Of a stretch of DNA of 11,495 nucleotides, positions 6,752 through 11,495 are shown in pieces. The notes below the pieces were generated by a model. The model ran no database searches. It was not told the origin of the DNA and saw nothing but the letters and a program-made list of their open reading frames with translations. Source of the DNA: DATLFQ01 sp035540915 (lineage in GTDB: Bacteria; Actinomycetota; Acidimicrobiia; Acidimicrobiales; GCA-2861595); the NCBI GenBank assembly GCA_035540915.1, contig DATLFQ010000043.1, positions 1-11,495 of the forward strand, given 5' to 3'. The translations under genes were made by a program, and so were the position numbers. The stretch's first letter is position 1. Every line of letters begins with the position of its first letter.

Positions 6752-8047
6752 GTGAGTGAAGGTGCGGCGGCGCTGTCCGGACCGCCGCAGGTGCCCGAGG
6801 CCGAGTTCGCCCAGTTGCTGGAGGCCGGCCGCCTCAAGGGCACGCTCGGGCCCGACGACCTGATGACGGTGCTGGCCTCGGTCGAGCTGAGCCCCGAGCT
6901 GATCGACGCCGTCGTCGCCCGGGTCCGGTCCGAGGGCGTCGTCTACGACGACGCCGAGGACGCGGAGGTGGCCGTCGCCGAGGTGGCCGAGGTCGACGCC
7001 GACCCCCTGCCGGCACCGCCGGCACCGCCGGCCCCGTCGGCGCCGCGCCCCGCGACCCGGCGACCGGCCGCGCCGCCGCCGTCCGCAGGTCGGATCGACA
7101 GCGACTTCCGCAGGGCCGGTGCCGACCCGGTGCGGATGTACCTCAAGGAGATCGGCAAGGTGCCCCTGCTGACCGGAGAGCAGGAGGTGTCGCTGGCCCA
7201 GCGCATCGAGCGCGGCCTGGCTGCGGCAGCCCGCATCGCCGTGCTGGAGGACACCTACGGATCCTGCGACGCCGTGCCCCGCACGCAGCTGCGCGCCGAG
7301 GAGCGCGTCGTCGCCGACGGGCTGCAGGCCAAGAAGGAGCTGATCAACGCCAACCTCCGCCTCGTCGTCTCCATCGCCAAGCGCTACCGCAGCCGGGGCA
7401 TGGCCTTCCTCGACCTCATCCAGGAGGGCAACCTCGGGCTCATGCGGGCCGTGGTGAAGTTCGACTACACCAAGGGCTTCAAGTTCTCCACCTACGCGAC
7501 CTGGTGGATCCGCCAGGCCATCACCCGGGCCATCGCCGACCAGGCCCGGACCATCCGCATCCCGGTCCACATGATCGAGACCATCAACAAGGTGGCGCGG
7601 GCCCAGCGCCAACTGGTGCAGGAGAACGGCCGCGAGCCCACCCTCGACGAGCTGGCCGCCCGGCTGGAGATCCCGGTCGACCGCCTGCGGGACATCCTGC
7701 GCATCAGCGAGCCGACGGTGTCGCTGGAGCAGCCCATGGGCGACGAGGACTTCAGCCTGGGCGACATCGTGGAGGACCTGACGGCCATCGGTCCGGCCGA
7801 CGCCGCCGCCCGCACGCTGCTGAACGAGGCGGTCAAGCAAGCCATCTCCGAGCTGTCCGAGCGCGAGCAGCAGGTCGTCCGCCTGCGCTTCGGCATGGAC
7901 GACGGGCACGTCCGCACGCTGGAGGAGGTCGGCAAGGAGTTCGGCGTCACCCGCGAGCGGGTCCGCCAGATCGAGTCGAAGGTGCTGGCCAAGCTCCGGC
8001 ACCCGATCCGCAGCCAGCGACTGCGGGACTACCTCGACGAGGAGTGA
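6752..8047 (+). CDS. rpoD: Primary RNA polymerase sigma factor (sigma-70 group 1, RpoD/SigA/HrdB type)
   Basis: This is the housekeeping sigma that directs RNA polymerase to most promoters. From GTG 6752 it has 431 residues. A region 1.1-like N-terminal domain (about 18-66, LKGTLGPDDLMTVL) is followed by an acidic then Pro/Ala-rich linker. Region 1.2 starts at DPVRMYLKEIG (Asp125). Region 2 includes NLRLVVSIAKRYRSRGM, LIQEGNLGLMRAV and the -10-recognition and melting segment TYATWWIRQAITRAIA near residue 248. Region 3 follows (RIPVHMIETINK). Region 4 holds LSEREQQVVRLRFG and the -35-binding helix GVTRERVRQIE around residue 401. Presence of region 1.1 and 1.2 and full length separate it from alternative and ECF sigmas. 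ATG 6734 would add six residues and overlap dnaG by 16 bp; GTG 6752 has the better ribosome site. It is the last + gene of the block. Confidence 0.96.
   Translation: MSEGAAALSGPPQVPEAEFAQLLEAGRLKGTLGPDDLMTVLASVELSPELIDAVVARVRSEGVVYDDAEDAEVAVAEVAEVDADPLPAPPAPPAPSAPRPATRRPAAPPPSAGRIDSDFRRAGADPVRMYLKEIGKVPLLTGEQEVSLAQRIERGLAAAARIAVLEDTYGSCDAVPRTQLRAEERVVADGLQAKKELINANLRLVVSIAKRYRSRGMAFLDLIQEGNLGLMRAVVKFDYTKGFKFSTYATWWIRQAITRAIADQARTIRIPVHMIETINKVARAQRQLVQENGREPTLDELAARLEIPVDRLRDILRISEPTVSLEQPMGDEDFSLGDIVEDLTAIGPADAAARTLLNEAVKQAISELSEREQQVVRLRFGMDDGHVRTLEEVGKEFGVTRERVRQIESKVLAKLRHPIRSQRLRDYLDEE
7010..7036 (+). repeat. Short 9-bp tandem repeat in the sigma factor linker
   Basis: CCGGCACCG occurs at 7010-7018 and 7019-7027, followed by the one-base variant CCGGCCCCG at 7028-7036. 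It encodes the Pro-Ala-Pro units of the flexible linker between sigma regions 1.1 and 1.2. Just upstream, GAGGTGGCCG is repeated at 6965-6974 and 6980-6989 in the acidic Ala-Glu-Val stretch. Such simple repeats can change length by slippage. Confidence 0.6.
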
Positions 8048-8068
8048 CCCGGTCGCCTACGCCGGGTC
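8046..8068. terminator. Hairpin shared by two convergent gene ends
   Basis: GACCCGG at 8046-8052 is the exact reverse complement of CCGGGTC at 8062-8068, with a 9-base loop. One arm overlaps the sigma factor stop (8045-8047); the loop contains the stop of the opposite small gene (8057-8059). Its position suits a bidirectional terminator, though no T-tract is present on either side. Confidence 0.45.
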
Positions 8069-8272
8069 GGCGCGGCTCCTCGTCACGTCGTAGGTGGCGT
8101 CGCCGGTGACGCTGGTGCTGTCGGCGTAGGGGTAGCCGGCGCCGTCGCCGTCGCCTGCCGGCTTGAGGCGCCGCAGCGAGGCCATGATCTGCTCGTAGCG
8201 CTGGCGGCCGGCCTTGCTGCCGAGCACGTAGCCGAGGGCGAAGCCGAGGAGGAAGCCGAGGCGAAGTCGCAT
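8057..8272 (-). CDS. YtxH-like small membrane protein
   Basis: This is a 71-residue protein with one short hydrophobic segment at its N-terminus (about residues 3-18) followed by SKAGRQRYEQIMASLRRLK and a polar, disordered-looking tail. Glycines fall at 6, 10, 14, 18 and 22, a perfect GxxxG ladder on one helix face, which suggests helix packing or oligomerisation in the membrane. The arrangement resembles the small YtxH family, whose exact role is poorly defined; some members are stress-linked. The ATG at 8270-8272 has purine-rich AAGGGG close upstream (rather tight spacing) and GGAGGGG further back. It converges on the sigma gene with 9 bp between stops. The family assignment is from overall pattern and is moderate; that it is a real gene is more certain. 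Confidence 0.78.
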   Translation of the reverse strand: MRLRLGFLLGFALGYVLGSKAGRQRYEQIMASLRRLKPAGDGDGAGYPYADSTSVTGDATYDVTRSRADPA

Positions 8273-8460
8273 GGCCCCTTCTTACCCCTCCGCCGGGCGG
8301 AGCGCGCCCACGACGGCCGAGGCCGGCATGGCGTCGAGCGCCTCCGCTTCGCTTGCGGCCAGCCCACGATGCCGAGGGCGACGGGCATGACCGGCCCGGC
8401 TTCCCGGTCCTCCGGGGCGGGTCACGGTCGGCCCCGTGGCCAGGTGGCAGGCTCGACGGC
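8273..8460. other. Divergent intergenic region between the YtxH-like and glycosyltransferase genes
   Basis: This 188-bp spacer separates two divergent starts. CTCCGC at 8288-8293 pairs with GCGGAG at 8297-8302 around a 3-base loop, just upstream of the YtxH-like gene, and overlaps the more distant of its two possible ribosome sites. On the - strand a 15-codon frame (8282-8329) ends 9 bp before the YtxH-like ATG, but it has no support as a gene. Nothing else is recognisable apart from a weak -10-like box at 8448-8453. Confidence 0.5.
8448..8453 (+). promoter_or_regulatory. Weak -10-like box before the glycosyltransferase start
   Basis: CAGGCT at 8448-8453 differs by one base from TAGGCT and is followed by exactly 7 bases and the GTG start at 8461, the same spacing as TAGGAT to ATG before ppdK. 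This suggests a leaderless transcript. The first T of TANNNT is missing and no -35 is visible, so support is weak. Confidence 0.25.
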
Positions 8461-10098
8461 GTGCACCGCGTCCGTCCCCGCACCCTCGTGCTGGTCCTGC
8501 CGGCCCTGGTCGGGACGGCGGCCCTGCTGGCGGCGTCCCGCCACGGGCCCTACGCCAGCCCGGACAGCGCGTTCTACGTCGGCCTGGCCCGCCACCTGGT
8601 CGACGGGGCCGGCCTGACGGCGCCCCCGGGCTCGCCGCCGCTGGCCCACTTCCCACCGCTGTTCCCGTTGCTGCTGGCCGCCGCCGGGCGCCTGGGGGGC
8701 ATCGACCCCCTCGACGCGGCTGCCGTCGTCAACCCGCTGCTCTTCGGGGCGACCGCCGTACTGGTGGCGCTGGCCGTGCGGTCCCGCACTGGATCGACGG
8801 CGGTGGCGGTCGCTGCCGCGGCGGCTGCCGTCGTCGGGCAGGACCTGCTGGTGTACGGCGGGTCGGCCCTGAGCGAGCCGCTCTTCACCGTTCTCGTCCT
8901 GGGCTCCCTGCTGGTCCTGGCCCGTTCCGTGGCCCGGCGCAGCGACCTCGCCCTCGCCGGTGCCGCCACCCTGGCGGCGGCGGCCTGCCTGACCCGCTAC
9001 GTCGGCGTGGCGCTGGTGCTGGCCGGCGCCGCGGTGCTGTGGCGCCTGGAGCCCGGCCGGCGGCGCTGGCGGGCGGCGCTGTTCGCCGCTGCGTCATCGG
9101 GTCCCGCGCTCGTCTGGGTCGCTGCCGTCGGGCGGGCGAACCGGCCCCTCGAGCTGCACCTGTTCGACCTGCGGTACTGGTCGACCGGCATCGGCAGCCT
9201 GTCCCGCTGGGTGCTGCCGGGCTTCGTGCCGTGGCCGCTGCGGGTCGCCGCGCTGGGGCTTCTGGGCGCCGCGCTGCTGCACCTCCGCCGGCAGGTCGGT
9301 GCCGGCCCGCCGGGCGACGAGGGGTCGGACCGCCGCGCCGTGCAGCGAGCCGACCCGTTGCCGATGCTGCTCGTCGCCTTCGCTGCCTGCTACATGGCCG
9401 TGCTGGTGGGTGACCGGCTCGTGCTGGACGACACCGGCCGGCTGGACGCCCGCTTTCTCGCCCCGCTCCACGTCGTCGCGTTGGTCGGGCTGGTGCCGTT
9501 CGCCCACCGGGCGCTGCGGCCCCCGACGGCCGCTGCGTACCGGCGGCGAGCCGCTGTCGCCGTCGTGGGCCTGGCCGGCCTGCACGGCCTGCAGGCGGTG
9601 ACCTTCCTGGCGTCCGGGGTGTGGGACGACAGCGTGGACCGGCGGGGCCTCTCCGGCCGGGCCTGGCAGGAGTCGCCGGTCATGGCCGACCTGGCCGACC
9701 TGCCCGACGAGGTGCCGGTGTACAGCAACGCGGCCGACGCCGTGTTCCTCCTGCTGGGCCGCCGCAGCGCCTCCATCCCGCCCCGGCGCGATTACCTGCG
9801 GGGCACCGAGGAGCCCGGGTACGGCGCCGCCGTCGAGGCCATGGGCCGGGACCTGCGCCGGCGCGGCGGCGTGGTCGTGTACTTCACGCCGTTCGAGTAC
9901 CGCCAGGTGTTCCTGCCCAGCGCCGCGCAGCTGGCCTCGTCGGTGCCGCTTGAGGTGGTGGCGACCGACGCCCTGGCGACGGTCTACCGCTGGGCCGGCC
10001 GGCGTCAGCCGGCGGCGACGGCCGCGTCGGCGGCCGGGTCCCAGCTGGCCAGGTCGGCCAGCCGGCCGTCGTTAGAGAAGACCTCCACCAGCGGCTGA
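8461..10098 (+). CDS. GT-C fold, GT39-like membrane glycosyltransferase (specificity unknown)
   Basis: This 545-residue integral membrane protein has about ten hydrophobic segments. The first spans about residues 8-26, and further ones run to about residue 390. After the first helix comes ASPDSAFYVGLARHLVDGAGLT, with Asp35 in the position of the acidic first-loop residue of GT-C enzymes that use lipid-linked sugar donors. FPPLFPLLLAAAG and LTRYVGVAL also fit GT39-like proteins. The C-terminal ~150 residues are soluble and probably lie outside the membrane (VPVYSNAADAVFLLLGRR, VVVYFTPFEYRQVFLP). It likely transfers a sugar, perhaps mannose or arabinose, to a lipid, protein or envelope polymer. 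GTG 8461 is chosen because the frame upstream reads as unconserved Arg/Gly/Pro-rich sequence and the first helix begins normally after it. Its last 31 codons overlap the opposite helicase gene; that tail is low-complexity and may not be functionally constrained. Confidence 0.8.
   Translation: MHRVRPRTLVLVLPALVGTAALLAASRHGPYASPDSAFYVGLARHLVDGAGLTAPPGSPPLAHFPPLFPLLLAAAGRLGGIDPLDAAAVVNPLLFGATAVLVALAVRSRTGSTAVAVAAAAAAVVGQDLLVYGGSALSEPLFTVLVLGSLLVLARSVARRSDLALAGAATLAAAACLTRYVGVALVLAGAAVLWRLEPGRRRWRAALFAAASSGPALVWVAAVGRANRPLELHLFDLRYWSTGIGSLSRWVLPGFVPWPLRVAALGLLGAALLHLRRQVGAGPPGDEGSDRRAVQRADPLPMLLVAFAACYMAVLVGDRLVLDDTGRLDARFLAPLHVVALVGLVPFAHRALRPPTAAAYRRRAAVAVVGLAGLHGLQAVTFLASGVWDDSVDRRGLSGRAWQESPVMADLADLPDEVPVYSNAADAVFLLLGRRSASIPPRRDYLRGTEEPGYGAAVEAMGRDLRRRGGVVVYFTPFEYRQVFLPSAAQLASSVPLEVVATDALATVYRWAGRRQPAATAASAAGSQLARSASRPSLEKTSTSG
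9998..10013. terminator. Hairpin with the helicase stop codon in its loop
   Basis: GCCGGC at 9998-10003 and GCCGGC at 10008-10013 form a perfect 6-bp stem around a 4-base loop that includes the helicase stop (10005-10007, - strand). It sits inside the coding part of the opposite glycosyltransferase. It could end helicase transcription, but it has no T-tract and such GC palindromes are common here. Confidence 0.3.
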
Positions 10099-11183
10099 CG
10101 CACGCCGATGCGCTTCTGCAGGCGCTCGGCCTCCAGCTGCTGGTCCCAGAGCACCAAAGTGACGGCGACGCCGGCCTCCCCGGCCCGGGCGGTGCGGCCC
10201 GAGCGGTGCAGGTACGCCTTGGCGTCCTCGGGCGGGTCGTAGTGGACGACCACGTCGATCCCCTCCACGTGGATGCCGCGGGCGGCCACGTCGGTCGCCA
10301 CCAGCACCGGCTGGCGGCCCGACGCGAAGGCGGCCAGGGAGCGCTCCCGCTTCACCTGGGGCATGTCGCCGTGGAGGGCGCCCACCTTCAGGCCCTCCCG
10401 CTCGAGCTGCTCCAGAAGGCGGTCGGCGCCCCGCTTGGTCCGCACGAAGACCAGCGTGCGGGCCTGGTGGCGGGCGATGGCGGCGGTGACCTTGGGCTTG
10501 TCCATCTGGTGGACCCGCAGGAAGCGGTGGGCCATCTCGTCCACCGTCACCTGCGCCGACTCCACCTCGTGGCGCACCGGGTCGCGCAGGTAGCGGCGGA
10601 TGAGGTGGTTGACGTCGCCGTCGAGGGTGGCCGAGAAGAGCAGCGTCTGGTGGTCGCCGGTGATCCGGCGCAGGAACCACTCGACCTGGGGCAGGAAGCC
10701 CATGTCGGCCATGCGGTCGGCCTCGTCCAGCACGATGTGGCGGACCTCGCTGACGTCGATGCTGCCCCGCTCGCCGAGGTCGATCAACCTGCCCGGGGTG
10801 GCGATGACGATGTCGGCGCCCTTGTTCACCTCGACCACCTGGCGGTCCATGCTGGCGCCGCCGTAGACGGCCACCACCCGCAGGCCGCGGGCCGCGCCCA
10901 GCGGCTCCAGCACGGCGTGCACCTGGGCGGCCAGCTCGCGGGTGGGGACCAGGACCAGCGCCCGGGGCCGGCGGGAGCGGGCGGTGGTGACGCGCTCCAG
11001 CAGGGGAAGGCCGAAGGCCAGGGTCTTGCCGGACCCGGTCTTGGCCTTGCCGCACACGTCCCGGCCGGCCAGCGCGTCGGGGATGGTGAGGGCCTGGATG
11101 GGGAAGGGCTCGACGATGCCTCTGGCGTCGAGGGCGGCCACGAGATCGGCGGACACGCCGAGCGCGGCGAACGATGTTGTCAA
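10005..11183 (-). CDS. DEAD-box ATP-dependent RNA helicase (RhlE/DeaD-like)
   Basis: This protein unwinds or remodels RNA duplexes using ATP, typically in ribosome assembly, mRNA decay or cold adaptation. The 392 residues contain the full motif set in order: Q motif (Phe5, Gln30 in PFPIQ), motif I AKTGSGKT (47-54), Ia PTRELA (80-85), Ib TPGRL (129-133), II DEAD (153-156), III SAT (184-186), IV region LVFVRTK, V ATDVAARG (296-303) and VI HRSGRTAR (326-333). It stops soon after the second RecA domain, so it lacks the long basic C-terminal tail that many relatives use for RNA targeting. The start is TTG at 11181-11183, chosen because AGGAAG (11190-11195, complement) lies 6 bases upstream and the Q motif follows directly. 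A structured leader precedes it. Its end overlaps the opposite glycosyltransferase by 94 bp. Which subfamily it belongs to is not settled. Confidence 0.96.
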   Translation of the reverse strand: MTTSFAALGVSADLVAALDARGIVEPFPIQALTIPDALAGRDVCGKAKTGSGKTLAFGLPLLERVTTARSRRPRALVLVPTRELAAQVHAVLEPLGAARGLRVVAVYGGASMDRQVVEVNKGADIVIATPGRLIDLGERGSIDVSEVRHIVLDEADRMADMGFLPQVEWFLRRITGDHQTLLFSATLDGDVNHLIRRYLRDPVRHEVESAQVTVDEMAHRFLRVHQMDKPKVTAAIARHQARTLVFVRTKRGADRLLEQLEREGLKVGALHGDMPQVKRERSLAAFASGRQPVLVATDVAARGIHVEGIDVVVHYDPPEDAKAYLHRSGRTARAGEAGVAVTLVLWDQQLEAERLQKRIGVRQPLVEVFSNDGRLADLASWDPAADAAVAAG

Positions 11184-11279
11184 GATGTGCTTCCTGCTCT
11201 CTGTTCGGGTGGGCCTGCCTCACACCCGCAACGGAGCTGGGAAGGAAAGCCCGCGAACAGGCACCCTGCGCTGTTCGCC
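11184..11279 (-). promoter_or_regulatory. Structured 5' leader of the helicase mRNA, candidate RNA switch
   Basis: In the predicted leader RNA, segment A (GCGAACAG, complement of 11271-11278) pairs perfectly with segment B (CUGUUCGC, complement of 11253-11260). Segment C (CGAACAG, complement of 11201-11207), which ends five bases before the Shine-Dalgarno site, repeats A and can pair with B instead. The A:B and B:C stems exclude each other. A third stem pairs CGGGTG at 11206-11211 with CACCCG at 11223-11228 and clashes with C by two bases. Segment A would lie at the very 5' end if transcription starts near 11279. Function is inferred; only the complementarity is seen. Confidence 0.4.
11190..11195 (-). 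promoter_or_regulatory. Shine-Dalgarno site of the helicase gene
   Basis: On the - strand AGGAAG (complement of 11190-11195) lies 6 bases before TTG 11183, which decides this unusual start codon. The sequence complementary to 11243-11250, GCUUUCCU in the leader RNA, could pair with AGGAAGC (one bulged U) and hide it. Confidence 0.65.
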
Positions 11280-11285
11280 GCCACC

Positions 11286-11291
11286 AGGGTA
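11286..11291 (-). promoter_or_regulatory. Candidate -10 box of the helicase promoter
   Basis: The - strand reads TACCCT over 11291-11286, matching TANNNT, in the context TACCCTGG that also occurs at 6718-6725 on the + strand. A start about 7 bases downstream falls on G at 11279 or 11278, giving a leader of about 95 nt. No good -35 is seen; that area is occupied by a direct repeat and hairpin. Confidence 0.35.
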
Positions 11292-11303
11292 TCGCGCCGC
11301 GGA
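11292..11303. repeat. 12-bp direct repeat, copy 1
   Basis: TCGCGCCGCGGA at 11292-11303 is identical to 11330-11341, with 38 bp from start to start. This copy abuts the helicase -10 candidate, where a bound protein could block transcription. A bulged hairpin fills the space between the copies. Confidence 0.55.
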
Positions 11304-11305
11304 CC

Positions 11306-11328
11306 CGGGACCGGCGATGGCCGGCCCG
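11306..11328. repeat. Bulged inverted repeat between the two direct repeats
   Basis: CGGG at 11306-11309 plus CCGGC at 11311-11315 pairs with GCCGG at 11320-11324 plus CCCG at 11325-11328. That is 9 bp with one bulged A (11310) and loop GATG. It is the strongest hairpin in the spacer. It could be an operator half-site pair, or a terminator for leftward or rightward transcripts; it has no T-tract. Confidence 0.5.
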
Positions 11329-11329
11329 C

Positions 11330-11341
11330 TCGCGCCGCGGA
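11330..11341. repeat. 12-bp direct repeat, copy 2
   Basis: TCGCGCCGCGGA at 11330-11341 is identical to 11292-11303. It lies 17 bp upstream of the TACGCT box that may serve the + strand gene at 11434, so it could occupy the -35 area of that promoter. Confidence 0.55.
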
Positions 11342-11357
11342 GCCTCTTTCCCGCCAG

Positions 11358-11363
11358 TACGCT
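11358..11363 (+). promoter_or_regulatory. Candidate -10 box for the gene at 11434
   Basis: TACGCT at 11358-11363 matches TANNNT and would place a start near 11370, with a leader of about 64 nt before ATG 11434. No -35 consensus is visible. Support is positional only. Confidence 0.3.
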
Positions 11364-11422
11364 CACTTCGCCGCCCGGCGCGCCGAGAGCAGGAACGAGC
11401 GCCCACGTCGGGGCGCCGGGAC

Positions 11423-11429
11423 AAGGAGG
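11423..11429 (+). promoter_or_regulatory. Perfect Shine-Dalgarno site for the gene at 11434
   Basis: AAGGAGG at 11423-11429 is a full match to the anti-16S consensus and lies 4 bases before ATG 11434. It is the strongest ribosome site in the window. Confidence 0.75.
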
Positions 11430-11433
11430 GACG

Positions 11434-11495
11434 ATGTCGAGCCAGCGATCCGGGAACCGACCGCCCGCCCGGTTCGCCCCGGCGCCGTCGTGGGG
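11434..11495 (+). CDS. Start of an unidentified protein (partial, runs off the right edge)
   Basis: ATG 11434 opens a frame that stays open to the window edge (20 full codons). It begins MSSQRSGNRPPARF and continues with Ala/Pro residues and a Trp. The N-terminus is polar, basic and rich in Pro and Arg, with no hydrophobic segment yet, so it looks like a disordered cytoplasmic extension. The perfect Shine-Dalgarno site four bases upstream is the main reason to call it a gene. It diverges from the helicase gene with 250 bp between starts. No family can be recognised from so few residues, and I assign no function. Confidence 0.62.
   Translation, partial: MSSQRSGNRPPARFAPAPSW

Noticed and set aside
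6740..8002. 420-codon open frame antisense to the sigma factor
   Set aside because: The sequence is a Leu/Gly/Asp-rich mirror of sigma codons, and every sigma motif is intact on the + strand.
8282..8329. 15-codon - strand frame ending 9 bp before the YtxH-like start
   Set aside because: It has operon-like spacing but no ribosome site I trust, and its stop falls beside a GC hairpin; chance is the simpler reading.
8353..8460. Upstream extension of the glycosyltransferase to ATG 8353
   Set aside because: The added 36 residues are polar and Gly/Arg-rich with no conserved look, and would place an odd tail before the first membrane helix.
10072..11424. 450-codon - strand frame overlapping the helicase
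   Set aside because: It is Arg/Pro/Gly-rich and out of frame with the helicase, which has all its motifs.
1..11495. Defence system, CRISPR array, insertion sequence, prophage, tRNA or rRNA
   Set aside because: I looked on both strands and saw no matching repeats, transposase, cloverleaf or rRNA sequence; the gene content is housekeeping.

Overview
The window is ordinary high-GC chromosomal DNA that looks actinobacterial. The codon third positions are dominated by G and C, GTG and TTG starts are used, and several -10-like TANNNT elements sit very close to start codons. The order glycyl-tRNA synthetase end, pyruvate phosphate dikinase, serine peptidase, dnaG, primary sigma factor suggests a deep-branching actinobacterium such as an Acidimicrobiia member. 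That placement is an inference from gene order and style, not a search result. I see no mobile element, CRISPR array, tRNA, rRNA or phage gene.

Left part (1-8047), all on the + strand. The last 77 codons of glyS are followed by ppdK, then an S9 family serine peptidase, then dnaG, then a primary sigma factor (rpoD/sigA type). Peptidase, dnaG and sigma are packed tightly: 13 bp separate peptidase and dnaG, and dnaG and sigma are adjacent or overlapping. The end of this block is therefore a macromolecular-synthesis operon (replication primase plus housekeeping sigma) with a peptidase at its head. ppdK links pyruvate and PEP and may have its own promoter directly before its ATG.

Middle part (8048-10098). 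A 71-residue YtxH-like small membrane protein on the - strand converges on the sigma gene with 9 bp between the stop codons and a hairpin spanning both. A 188-bp intergenic stretch follows, then a large multi-membrane-span GT-C/GT39-like glycosyltransferase on the + strand.

Right part (10005-11495). A DEAD-box RNA helicase with every core motif lies on the - strand. Its 3' end overlaps the glycosyltransferase 3' end by 94 bp. Its TTG start has a good Shine-Dalgarno site. The roughly 95-nt leader upstream contains three related segments that allow two mutually exclusive stems. Further upstream, a strong bulged hairpin lies between two exact 12-bp direct repeats, and a new + strand gene with a perfect Shine-Dalgarno site starts at 11434 and runs off the edge.

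The most interesting non-coding signals are the helicase leader and the repeat-hairpin-repeat arrangement in the divergent intergenic region. No clearly undescribed multi-gene system is visible.
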